DNA of 64,000 bases, taken from the NCBI GenBank assembly GCA_964427285.1, contig CAYRTS010000009.1, positions 1 to 64,000 on the forward strand, read 5' to 3'. The DNA is from SPCO01 sp964427285 (GTDB lineage Bacteria > Chloroflexota > Limnocylindria > Limnocylindrales > CSP1-4). This document shows, in pieces, positions 57,078 to 64,000 of this stretch. Position 1 is the first letter of the stretch. Every line of letters begins with the position of its first letter. Position numbers and translations under genes: made by a program. The notes under the pieces are model-generated. The model worked only from the letters and a program-made list of their open reading frames with translations. It had not been told where the DNA came from and made no database searches.

Positions 57078-58193
57078 TCACGTGTTCAGTACCTCGCTGA
57101 TGGGTCCGGTGGCCTTGAGGCCGTGACCGGTCAGCGCGAGAACAACCGTCTCGCCCAGCCTCGACGATCGAGCCAGGCCGGCACGTGCGGCGGCCGACGT
57201 CGGTTCCACGAACAGGCCCTGGGCGAGCAACTCACGCAGGGATAGGCGGAGGTCGTCGTCTGAGACCTCGACGATGTCGCCGCCGGTCTCGCGGATTGCG
57301 GCCAGGATCTGCCGTGAGCGTGGCGGTCGGGCGATCCGAATGCCTTCCGCGATCGTCACGCCGGGATCTACAGCCACGGCATCGGGTTCGCCGGCCCGAA
57401 ACGCACGGGCGAGAGGCGCGCAGGCGACGCTCTGAACGCCGACCAAACGAGGGACCCGATCGATCAAACCCGCCTCGCGCAGGCGCCTAAATCCAAGATG
57501 GGCGCCAAGTAGTAGCGTGCCCCCGCCCAGCGGCGCGATGACGGCGTCTGGCGCCCGCCGTCCCAGCTGCTCGAACACCTCGTACGCGAACGTGGCCGTG
57601 CCGGCGAGGAAGGCCGGTTGCCAGAGGTGCGAGGCATAGGCGACGTCCGGACCGGCCCCATCGAGTGCGGCGCGGGCGGCATCCCCTGCGGCAGACCGCA
57701 GGCCCGGCACCGCCACCACGATCGCGCCGTGTGCCCTGACCTGGAGCAGCTTTGCTGGCGACGCATCGGCGGGCACGAACACACGTGCCCGAAGCCCTCC
57801 GCGCGCCGCGTAGGCGGCGAATGACGCGCCGGCGTTGCCCGATGAGTCGGCGATGATCTCGCGGACACCGCGGGCGCGTAGCCACGATACGGTCACGGTC
57901 GTCCCGCGGTCCTTGAAGGAGCCCGTCGGGAGTCTGCCTTCGAGCTTCGCGAAGATGGTCCGGCCGTCGTTGGGTAGTTCGACCATGGCCGTCTGTGGCT
58001 CACCAAGCTTGACTGGATCGCCTGGGGGCAGCCAGCCCCGATATCGCCAGACCCCGCCCGCGCCGGCCGTGGCGAAGGTCGATGCGTCCGCTAGGGGAAG
58101 CTCGAGCTCCAGCGGTGACGCGCATGCAGCACACCGCCACGGCGCCAGGCCCGTCGCCGGGGAACCGCACGACCCGCAGCGCAACTCGGTCAC
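57078..58193 (-). CDS. thrC: Threonine synthase
   Basis: PLP enzyme of 371 residues from a GTG with AGGAG upstream. A zinc-ribbon start CGSC...CAAC lies within residues 6-24, the PLP Lys94 is in PTGSFKDRGTTVTVSWL, SSGNAGASFAAYAARGG is the phosphate-side loop, and APLGGGTLLLG with the C-terminal LALTGHGLKATGP completes the fold-type II pattern. It makes threonine from O-phosphohomoserine. The glycine-rich and FKD motifs are exactly those of threonine synthases, but cysteate synthase-like relatives cannot be excluded. It stands alone between toxin-antitoxin modules. Confidence 0.85.
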   Translation of the reverse strand: MTELRCGSCGSPATGLAPWRCAACASPLELELPLADASTFATAGAGGVWRYRGWLPPGDPVKLGEPQTAMVELPNDGRTIFAKLEGRLPTGSFKDRGTTVTVSWLRARGVREIIADSSGNAGASFAAYAARGGLRARVFVPADASPAKLLQVRAHGAIVVAVPGLRSAAGDAARAALDGAGPDVAYASHLWQPAFLAGTATFAYEVFEQLGRRAPDAVIAPLGGGTLLLGAHLGFRRLREAGLIDRVPRLVGVQSVACAPLARAFRAGEPDAVAVDPGVTIAEGIRIARPPRSRQILAAIRETGGDIVEVSDDDLRLSLRELLAQGLFVEPTSAAARAGLARSSRLGETVVLALTGHGLKATGPISEVLNT

Positions 58194-58270
58194 GTGGTCT
58201 CCTGATGCTCCAGCACGATCGACTGGATGCAGGTGATCATCGCAGCTCCATTGACACACGAGGACCGGAG

Positions 58271-58306
58271 CTCATAGACTAAGTTCTCTCAACTAAGTCC
58301 TATGAG
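58271..58306. promoter_or_regulatory. Long imperfect palindrome upstream of the Phd-PIN module
   Basis: CTCATAG at 58271 pairs with CTATGAG at 58300. The inner parts GACTAAGTT and AACTAAGTC also form inverted arms with one mismatch around CTCTC. It ends 8 bases before the antitoxin ATG and is the likely Phd binding operator. Confidence 0.65.
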
Positions 58307-58314
58307 GGTTCGTC

Positions 58315-58554
58315 ATGGATACCGTCAACATCCATCAAGCCAAGACCCAGCTCTCGAAGCTCGTCGATCAGGCTGCCAAGGGCGAACCGTTCGTGATCGC
58401 CAAGGCGGGCAAGCCAATGGTCAAGGTTGCGGCGCTCGATGCGCCAGTGGCACCGCGGCGGCTGGGGTTCATGGCAGGCGAGATCTCCGTGCCGGAAGAC
58501 TTCAACCGAATGGGCGAGGACGAGATCGCGGCGCTGCTCGGTGACGAGGGATGA
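58315..58554 (+). CDS. Phd/YefM-type antitoxin
   Basis: Antitoxin of 79 residues. MDTVNIHQAKTQLSKLVDQA is the Phd/YefM DNA-binding fold, followed by KGEPFVIAKAGKPMVKVAAL, and the C-terminal helix (FNRMGEDEIAALLG) would bind the toxin. Its stop overlaps the PIN toxin start (ATGA). The palindrome just upstream is the probable autoregulatory site. Confidence 0.9.
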   Translation: MDTVNIHQAKTQLSKLVDQAAKGEPFVIAKAGKPMVKVAALDAPVAPRRLGFMAGEISVPEDFNRMGEDEIAALLGDEG

Positions 58555-58937
58555 AGTTCCTCCTGGACACCCAGATCCTTCTGTGGGCAGCCGGCCAGCC
58601 GGAGCGCCTTTCCGCATCGGCCCGCGCCATCCTGGACGACCCGGGCAATGAGCTTCTCTTCAGCGCCGCGAGCCTGTGGGAGATTGCCATCAAGAAGACC
58701 CTGGGCCGAACGGACTTCGTCGTCGAACCGCGCCTCCTGCGCCGGGGACTACTGGATAACGGGTACATCGAGGTGCCCGTGACGAGCCAACATGCGGTGA
58801 ACATCGATGGCTTGCCGCCGCTTCACAAGGATCCTTTCGACCGCTTGCTGTTGGCCCAGGCCTTGAGCGAGGGCATCACGTTCCTGACAGGCGACGAGCA
58901 GTTGACCCGCTATCCCGGGCCCGTGCGCAGGGTCTGA
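58551..58937 (+). CDS. PIN-domain ribonuclease toxin (paired with Phd)
   Basis: Toxin of 128 residues. MKFLLDTQILLWAAGQPERL, FSAASLWEIAIKKTLGR and HKDPFDRLLLAQALSEGITFLTGD give the conserved acidic PIN residues. This PIN subgroup is typically encoded after a Phd-type antitoxin. RNase activity is expected. The downstream PIN remnant on the other strand suggests this spot collects such modules. Confidence 0.9.
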   Translation: MKFLLDTQILLWAAGQPERLSASARAILDDPGNELLFSAASLWEIAIKKTLGRTDFVVEPRLLRRGLLDNGYIEVPVTSQHAVNIDGLPPLHKDPFDRLLLAQALSEGITFLTGDEQLTRYPGPVRRV

Positions 58938-58949
58938 GCGGGACCCGCC

Positions 58950-59156
58950 TCAGTTGTCTGTGGTCACCCGATCGCCGGACGAGGGACGCCGGCCCCGCGC
59001 GTCCGGCACCGGCACCACGAGGCAACCTTCTTTTCCGGCGGCTGCCACGAGCGCCGGATCTGACGTGGCCAAGCGCTGACCGAGAGCGAGGGCGCTCGCC
59101 AGGGCAACGCAATCGGCCAGAGACAGCGGGCGCCGAGTCCGATGGTAGTGGCGCGC
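58950..59156 (-). pseudogene. PIN-domain toxin, C-terminal remnant
   Basis: The minus-strand frame ending at 58950 reads RHYHRTRRPLSLADCVALAS, then ALALGQRLATSDPALVAAAG. This is the second half of a VapC-type PIN domain with its conserved SLADC and LATSD acidic positions. An in-frame TGA at 59157-59159 stops the frame just upstream and no start codon precedes the domain, so the N-terminal 60 or so residues are lost. It lies between the Phd-PIN module and a Gfo/Idh gene. Confidence 0.7.
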
Positions 59157-59188
59157 TCAACGCGTGTTCACCTCCGACCCACCACCCT

Positions 59189-60253
59189 TCAAGCGGGAGG
59201 AAATGCGACCGCCGCCCCGCTGGCCGCCGATCGATCGGCCGCCACGACCATTTCGACGGCGGCGCGTCCGTCGCGGCCGGTCACGACCGGTTCCCGTCCC
59301 TCGCGGATGGCCCCGGCGAAGTCCTCGACCTGGGCGGCGAAGCCCTTGAGACGGTTTGGATCGAGATAGTCGCCCAGAAAGTTGAAGGCGACCTGCTCGG
59401 CGACCACCCGCCAGTCCGAACCACTGCCGAGGCGGACCGCACCGTAGTGGTCCGCCTCGATGATCCCGGCTGAACCGATGACCCGGGTCGAGTCGTTGGG
59501 GACGAGGCCCGGCTCCGGAACCTCGTAGGTCATCAGCATCTGGACCATCACGCCGTTGGCCATCCGGTACTGGACCATCGCCGAGAGGTCGACCGGCGGC
59601 GGTGTGCCGTAGGTTCGATAGTCGGCGTAGACACTGACCGGCTCGGAGCCAGTGAGCCAGCGGACGGCATCGGTCTCGTGGACCCCCCAATCGAGGAACT
59701 GCGAGCCCTCCGCGGGATCGAACGCCCAATCCTTTCGCGGGATGATGACGCGCCCGGTCGCCTCGTCGACGACATCCTCGAGCAGGAAACCGGTCCACGC
59801 ACCCTGCATCTGGATCATCCGGATCTCACCGATCGAGCCGTCGTCGACCAGTCGCTTCATCGCCAGCGGCGCATCACGAAAGCGGGTCACGAAGTTGACG
59901 GTCAACTGCACGCCGGCGACCGTGCAGGCGGCGATGATCGCGTCGCACTCGGCGACCGAGAGGGCCATCGGCTTCTCGATGTAGACATGCTTGCCGGCGG
60001 CCGCGGCGGCCAGGGCCTGGGGCAGGTGCGCCGTGTGCGGCGAGGTGATGACAACGGCCTCGACATCGGGGCGGGCGAGGAGCGCTTCGAAGGAGGCCTC
60101 GGCCGGGACGCCAAATTCCTCGCCCAGGGCCGGCGCGCGTTTCCCGCCCCAGACCGACACCAGCCGGCCGTTGGGCACGTGACGGGTCAGGCAGGCCGCG
60201 TAGGTCCGCCCCATGTAGCCGGAACCGATGAGGCCCATCCCGACCCGGTTCAT
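59189..60253 (-). CDS. Gfo/Idh/MocA-family oxidoreductase
   Basis: Dehydrogenase of 354 residues. The Rossmann motif is MGLIGSGYMGRTYAACL, the catalytic Lys is in HVYIEKPMALS, and FLDWGVHETDAVRWLTG lies in the C-terminal domain. Its ATG overlaps the PIG-L stop, so it is translated last in the minus-strand cassette that enters from the right edge. It probably oxidises or reduces a sugar-like intermediate of that pathway. Confidence 0.88.
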   Translation of the reverse strand: MNRVGMGLIGSGYMGRTYAACLTRHVPNGRLVSVWGGKRAPALGEEFGVPAEASFEALLARPDVEAVVITSPHTAHLPQALAAAAAGKHVYIEKPMALSVAECDAIIAACTVAGVQLTVNFVTRFRDAPLAMKRLVDDGSIGEIRMIQMQGAWTGFLLEDVVDEATGRVIIPRKDWAFDPAEGSQFLDWGVHETDAVRWLTGSEPVSVYADYRTYGTPPPVDLSAMVQYRMANGVMVQMLMTYEVPEPGLVPNDSTRVIGSAGIIEADHYGAVRLGSGSDWRVVAEQVAFNFLGDYLDPNRLKGFAAQVEDFAGAIREGREPVVTGRDGRAAVEMVVAADRSAASGAAVAFPPA

Positions 60254-60987
60254 GACGCCGATCCGGGCGCGCCGGCCGAACTGTCTCCCGCCGACAGATC
60301 CACGCCGCTCACCAGGGCGTCCACCTTCCCCCCGATCCGTTCCGGCTCGCCCGGCAGGTCCTCAGCCGGGGGCAGCCGGCGGAACGGGACGGCGAAGACG
60401 GCATCGAACGCTTCGGCGTGGCGAGACGGCCAGCCGATGTCCAGGGCGTAGCGCATCCCCTGCCCAACCTCCCACTCAACGAGGTCGCGCGGCCACTCGT
60501 CCTCGAGTCCGCGGGTCATGATCGCGGCCAACTCGATCTTCCTGGCGACGACCGAGGTCGGCAGGTCGATCCACACGTTTGGCTTGAATTCCAGGGTGGT
60601 CGAGGCGATCGGGAAGCGAAGCACGCGGCTCTTGTAGGCAAAGGTCCCCGCCAGGTCGACGGCATCGAGCAGCGCGCGTCCGGTGGTTGTGTGGTCAGCG
60701 GTCCAGTCGCCGGTGGCGGGCGGCCCGAAGACATACGTCGGCCGACGCGCCCGCAGGATCTCGGCGAGCGCCTCCTTGACCCGAACCGCGTGGTCGGAGA
60801 TGCGGTGATAGGGCGCGTCGAGGAACTCGATCGTGGCTCCAAAGGCCGCGGCCACGTCGCGGGCGGCCGTCTGCTGGATCGACGAGACGGCCACGATGTG
60901 GATCTCGTCGTCGGCATGGGTCAGCAGCGTGCCGCCAAGGCCGTAGATGAAGTCATCGGTGTGTGGCGTAACCACGAGGATCTGCAC
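60250..60987 (-). CDS. PIG-L deacetylase-family protein
   Basis: LmbE-like Zn enzyme of 245 residues from a GTG preceded by AAGGAGGG. TPHTDDFIYGLGGTL contains both Asp residues of the PHxDD motif, so unlike the PIG-L at 22299 it should be active. DWTADHTTTGRALLDAV supplies the C-terminal metal His. It would deacylate an N-acetyl amino sugar or related amide. It lies between RraA-like and Gfo/Idh genes in one transcript. Confidence 0.86.
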   Translation of the reverse strand: MQILVVTPHTDDFIYGLGGTLLTHADDEIHIVAVSSIQQTAARDVAAAFGATIEFLDAPYHRISDHAVRVKEALAEILRARRPTYVFGPPATGDWTADHTTTGRALLDAVDLAGTFAYKSRVLRFPIASTTLEFKPNVWIDLPTSVVARKIELAAIMTRGLEDEWPRDLVEWEVGQGMRYALDIGWPSRHAEAFDAVFAVPFRRLPPAEDLPGEPERIGGKVDALVSGVDLSAGDSSAGAPGSAS

Positions 60988-61032
60988 TGGTCCCTCCTTG
61001 AAATTCGGCGGCTGCTGGCGGTTCGAATCAGG

Positions 61033-61791
61033 TCAGTCGGTCGTTCCCTCCCGGACGACCCGGCGAAGCGTCTCGGACGATGATTCGTCGCCGCCGAGAA
61101 AACCCGGTTCGTTGGCGGCGTACCAGGCGCGGATCTGGGCTGCCGTCAACCCGGGCGTATCCAGCAGGGCCGTGACGGAGGCCTCCAGCGCGCGGAACCC
61201 AGGCAGCCCGGCGATCACGGCATCGGCGGCGTCGGCCGGAACCCGCAGAACGCCGGTCCGGTCTGCCACCAGCAGATCGCCGGTCGCGACCCGGAGCGAG
61301 CCGACGTTGACCGGTCGCCCGAAGGCGGCCATTCGCATGTCGTCATAGGCCGGCACGATCCCGGTGGCGTAGACCGGGAATGACAGGCGCTCGATCCCCG
61401 CGATGTCGATGACGCTGCCCGCGAGGACGGCACCCGCGGCGCCCAGCACCTGGAACTCGCGCATCATCCCGTCACCGGCGATCCCGCTTCGACCGGGTCG
61501 GGCGCCCGTATCGGCCAGGACCGCGATGGCTGGGCGCGCCATCGCCTCGAGAGCCTCGAGCATTGCCACGTAATCCCCGTTGGGAGCGTCCGACTCGCCG
61601 CCCGTCCACTCCGAGGTCACGGCATACCCCACGATCGTGCCGAGCCCCGGGAAGAGGCAGCGCAGCTCCGGGCCGCTGTAGCTGCCCGGCTCGGCCCGCC
61701 CGAGCCCCTTGAGCACGTTGTAGATCGTCGCCGTGTCCAGCTCCCGAAGCCCGTTGAGGGTCGACGGTCCCACGACGGCTGTCGCGCTCAC
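61033..61791 (-). CDS. RraA-family protein (4-hydroxy-4-methyl-2-oxoglutarate aldolase-like)
   Basis: Protein of 252 residues from a GTG. LDTATIYNVLKGLG and the Mg-site region GIAGDGMMREFQVLGAAG are typical of the RraA/HMG-aldolase family. The active motif normally written GGxRD is here AGSVID: the Asp is kept but the conserved Arg is replaced. Extra C-terminal helices (TPGLTAAQIRAWYAANEPGF) are present as in several pathway-specific members. It lies between DapA-like and PIG-L genes, so it could act as a 2-oxo-acid aldolase or decarboxylase with altered substrate. Confidence 0.78.
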   Translation of the reverse strand: MSATAVVGPSTLNGLRELDTATIYNVLKGLGRAEPGSYSGPELRCLFPGLGTIVGYAVTSEWTGGESDAPNGDYVAMLEALEAMARPAIAVLADTGARPGRSGIAGDGMMREFQVLGAAGAVLAGSVIDIAGIERLSFPVYATGIVPAYDDMRMAAFGRPVNVGSLRVATGDLLVADRTGVLRVPADAADAVIAGLPGFRALEASVTALLDTPGLTAAQIRAWYAANEPGFLGGDESSSETLRRVVREGTTD

Positions 61792-61809
61792 CCCATCACC
61801 TCGTCGTGT

Positions 61810-62751
61810 TCAGCGCGGCGCGGCGGCCGTGCCGTCCTCGAGCCAGTCGGCGTACTTCTCGTCGAGCAGGCGTCGGCAGGCCTGGTAGTCGTCCTCGGTG
61901 AAACCCTGGTACGGCGAGAGGAGACGGAGCGGGAACTCCGGCAGCATGCCGAGCTTGACCAGCATCTTGTCGTAGGCGCCGTCCATATGCGGCCCTGGCG
62001 CGGGCTGCGCCCAAAGCTCTGTGCCCATGGCCTGGAACGCATGCTGGAGCCGCATCAGCTCAGCGGCATCGCGGGTCCGGCCGGCTTCGAACAGTGCCCG
62101 GGTCATCCGTGGCGACAACTCCGCGTAGGAGGCCAGGAGCGAGCATTCCCCGAACATCGATCCGTGCGGGAAGTTGCCCTCGCCCATGAAGTGCTGGAGG
62201 TCGCCCGCGTCGCGGATCAGCTCCTCGGCGGCAGCGATGCCCCCACCGGTCGTCTTGGTGGCGACCAGGTTGGGCACCGCGGGAATGATCCGGGCATAGT
62301 CGCGGCCGCCCAGCACCCGCTTGGTTCGTGGCAGGTTGTAGTGGAGAAATCGCGAGTCAGGGAACTGCCCGCAGACGTCCGTGAAGAACCGCAGCAGCTC
62401 GCCGTCATTGAGCGGCCCCCATGACGGCAGCGAGATCTGGAAGATCCGGAACCCGACATCGTGCGCGTACTGGATCCGTTCGAGGATCTGCGGGGTCGAG
62501 AGCCCGATCACGCCAACCATCGGATTCAGGTCGGGCGCCCGCGTCTCCTCGTAGAACAGGTCAACGACCTGGCGGAAGCGGCGCGTGTCGACGGCGTAGC
62601 CCTCGCCACCGGTCCCGAAGACGTAGAGGTGCTGGAAGCCGGCCGCCAGGACCTCACGAACCTCGGCGCGGAAGATCTCCTCGACCAGCTCAAATCGCTC
62701 GTCCCACGGAGATGGGCAGGCGACCAGGATCGCCTGGGGGTAACGGGCCAT
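61810..62751 (-). CDS. Dihydrodipicolinate synthase-family aldolase/lyase
   Basis: Schiff-base TIM-barrel enzyme of 313 residues. GTGGEGYAVDTRRFRQVVD replaces the usual GTTGE loop, the proton-relay Tyr is in LHYNLPRTKRV, and the Schiff-base Lys166 is in NLVATKTTGGG. Members cleave or dehydrate 2-oxo sugar acids. Its start overlaps the stop of the class III aminotransferase by one base. With RraA downstream, two pyruvate-type C-C enzymes are combined in this cassette. Confidence 0.85.
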   Translation of the reverse strand: MARYPQAILVACPSPWDERFELVEEIFRAEVREVLAAGFQHLYVFGTGGEGYAVDTRRFRQVVDLFYEETRAPDLNPMVGVIGLSTPQILERIQYAHDVGFRIFQISLPSWGPLNDGELLRFFTDVCGQFPDSRFLHYNLPRTKRVLGGRDYARIIPAVPNLVATKTTGGGIAAAEELIRDAGDLQHFMGEGNFPHGSMFGECSLLASYAELSPRMTRALFEAGRTRDAAELMRLQHAFQAMGTELWAQPAPGPHMDGAYDKMLVKLGMLPEFPLRLLSPYQGFTEDDYQACRRLLDEKYADWLEDGTAAAPR

Positions 62752-64000
62752 CAGCTTGCCCCTGCCGCGACCTGCGCGCCTCGACGCGGCAGCCGGCGGG
62801 CGGCCAGCTCCCCGAGAACATCCTCAGCCGCCTGGAGCATCCGGGCGACATCCTCGTCCGAGTGCGCCGCCATCAGGTGATTCCGTTTGAGATTGAGCGG
62901 GAGCATCAGAAACCCTCGATCCGTCATGCCTTGATGGAACGCCACGTACAGCTCGGCGTCACTGGTCAGCGCGTCATCGAACGAGCGGACCTCGCCCTCG
63001 GTGAAATAGGTCACGAAGACCGAGCCAAAGCTCTGCGGGTGGGCGATCAGGCCCAGTCGATCGACGATCGCCGCCAGGCTCGCCTGGATCGATGCGCCGA
63101 GGCGGAAGAGGCGGCGGTGGATGGCGCGATCATCGGCTTCGAGGATCTCGATCGTGGCGAGGGCCGCCGCCAGCGACATCGGGTGCCCGTTGAATGTGCC
63201 GCCGAACATGACCGTGCCACCCGGCCGGGTGTTGAAGCGCTCCATCAGGTCGGCGCGTCCGCACAGGACGGCCAGTGGGTAGCCGTTGGCGATCGCCTTG
63301 GCGAAGGTTGACAGATCAGGCCGGACGCCGGCAATCGCCTGGTACCCACCCAGATCGTGGCGGAACCCGGTGACCACCTCGTCGAAGATGAGCACGGAGC
63401 CGGCGTCCGTGGTCGTCCGGCGCAGGGCCGCGAGGAACTCGGGCGTCGGCACCACGCACCCGATCGTGTGGATGATCGGCTCAAGGATGACCGCGGCGAT
63501 CTCGTGACCACGCTCGCGCATCAGCGCCTCGAGCGCCTCGACGTCGTTGAACGGGAGGACCACCAGCCAGTCGAGCGCCTGGGGCAGGATCCCGGCCGAG
63601 ATCGGGTCCGTGGAGCCAAGCTTGTCCGGCTGGCTGATCACGTTGGCCGCGATGTAGTCGTGCCAGCCGTGGTAGCAGCCCTGGAATTTGACGATCAGCG
63701 GCCGACCGGTCGCCGCTCGCGACACGCGGATTGCGTGGTATGTGACTTCGGAGCCGGTGCTCGCGAACAGGACCCGCTCCGCCGACGGGACGTGCTGCTG
63801 GATCTTCTCGGCCAGGGCGATCTCGAGTTCCGTTGAACCCGCGCCAACCACATCGAGCTCCTTCGCCGTCTCCATGGCCCGTTCTCTGACCACATCGTCA
63901 GCGTGGCCCAGGATGATCGGGCCGAACCCAGCGTGGAAGTCGACGTACTCGCGCCCCTCGGCGTCCCAGATGTGGCTTCCTCTTGCCCGCGTAAAGACGC
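62751..64000 (-). CDS. Class III aminotransferase, glutamate-1-semialdehyde aminomutase-like (5' end beyond window)
   Basis: The frame is open to the right edge, adding SHIWDAEGREYVDFHAGFG before the internal ATG at 63893, so the gene continues outside the window. FASTGSEVTYHAIRVSRA is the PLP phosphate loop, KFQGCYHGWHDY and VLIFDEVVTGFRHD carry the ring-stacking and Asp residues, and the Schiff-base Lys is in LSTFAKAIANGYPLAV. FGGTFNGHPMSLAAALATIE is the glutamate-1-semialdehyde-aminomutase-like signature. In this cassette a substrate-specific amino-group transfer is more likely than tetrapyrrole synthesis. Confidence 0.87.
   Translation of the reverse strand, partial: VFTRARGSHIWDAEGREYVDFHAGFGPIILGHADDVVRERAMETAKELDVVGAGSTELEIALAEKIQQHVPSAERVLFASTGSEVTYHAIRVSRAATGRPLIVKFQGCYHGWHDYIAANVISQPDKLGSTDPISAGILPQALDWLVVLPFNDVEALEALMRERGHEIAAVILEPIIHTIGCVVPTPEFLAALRRTTTDAGSVLIFDEVVTGFRHDLGGYQAIAGVRPDLSTFAKAIANGYPLAVLCGRADLMERFNTRPGGTVMFGGTFNGHPMSLAAALATIEILEADDRAIHRRLFRLGASIQASLAAIVDRLGLIAHPQSFGSVFVTYFTEGEVRSFDDALTSDAELYVAFHQGMTDRGFLMLPLNLKRNHLMAAHSDEDVARMLQAAEDVLGELAARRLPRRGAQVAAGAS

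Noticed and set aside
1..64000. tRNA and rRNA genes
   Set aside because: Looked for T-loop-like and acceptor patterns; the few GTTCGA-type matches, for example near 1635 and 48970, lie inside clear coding sequences without a cloverleaf.

Overview
The window is a high-GC, densely packed stretch with frequent GTG/TTG starts and 1-4 base stop/start overlaps. It has at least six enzymes of F420-type families (three luciferase-like monooxygenase-type, three PPOX-type), many Gfo/Idh and enolase-superfamily enzymes, and one 100-base assembly gap. I infer an environmental Chloroflexota or actinobacterium-like bacterium, more likely the former. There is no rRNA, tRNA, ribosomal protein or phage gene to settle this. 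No transposase, CRISPR array or tRNA was seen.

Almost every gene is catabolic, a permease or a regulator, so the window reads as a catabolic region built from short divergent cassettes. Left part (1-16.7 kb): an ABC-transporter ATPase tail, a 3-hydroxybutyrate-dehydrogenase-like SDR and a PPOX protein; an orphan xanthine-dehydrogenase-type Mo subunit divergent from an M14-type deacylase; a cytoplasmic sialidase-fold protein; a five-gene minus-strand cassette (Gfo/Idh, FAH hydrolase, Gfo/Idh, HpaI aldolase, HD protein) divergent from an XRE-cupin regulator plus a DapA-like aldolase; and a D-amino-acid pair (racemase-fold enzyme with a repeat-encoded leader, D-aminoacylase). Middle (16.8-26.7 kb): one long co-directional operon of two F420-type oxidoreductases, Gfo/Idh, MFS, a peptidyl-hydroxyglycine-lyase-like propeller, an altered PIG-L protein, a PLP decarboxylase and a dimethylformamidase-like amidohydrolase. 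Several of these families break C-N bonds.

From 26.7 to 39 kb lie a fructokinase, a VapBC module, an enolase/sialidase divergent pair, SDR plus MFS, threonine aldolase, a DUF4160 remnant plus DUF2442, and a pyruvate-dehydrogenase-E1-like TPP enzyme. From 39.3 to 55.4 kb is a sugar-acid-type region: an IclR regulator with Gfo/Idh, an unknown protein and an enolase; Gfo/Idh divergent from FAD protein plus cupin; HpaI aldolase divergent from MFS; and a near-mirror arrangement of enolase plus GNAT pairs on both sides of a GntR-FCD regulator. The right end has an isoaspartyl peptidase, VapBC, threonine synthase, a Phd-PIN module, a PIN remnant, and a minus-strand cassette (class III aminotransferase, DapA, RraA, PIG-L, Gfo/Idh) that runs off the edge.

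Four near-identical palindromes (core ATTGTCGACAAT) sit only in divergent promoter gaps, one of them directly upstream of the GntR-FCD gene. The best reading is that this regulator controls four divergent catabolic units spread over 48 kb. A second system-level signal is a 115-bp inverted-repeat element present twice in opposite orientation (13.5 and 39.2 kb).
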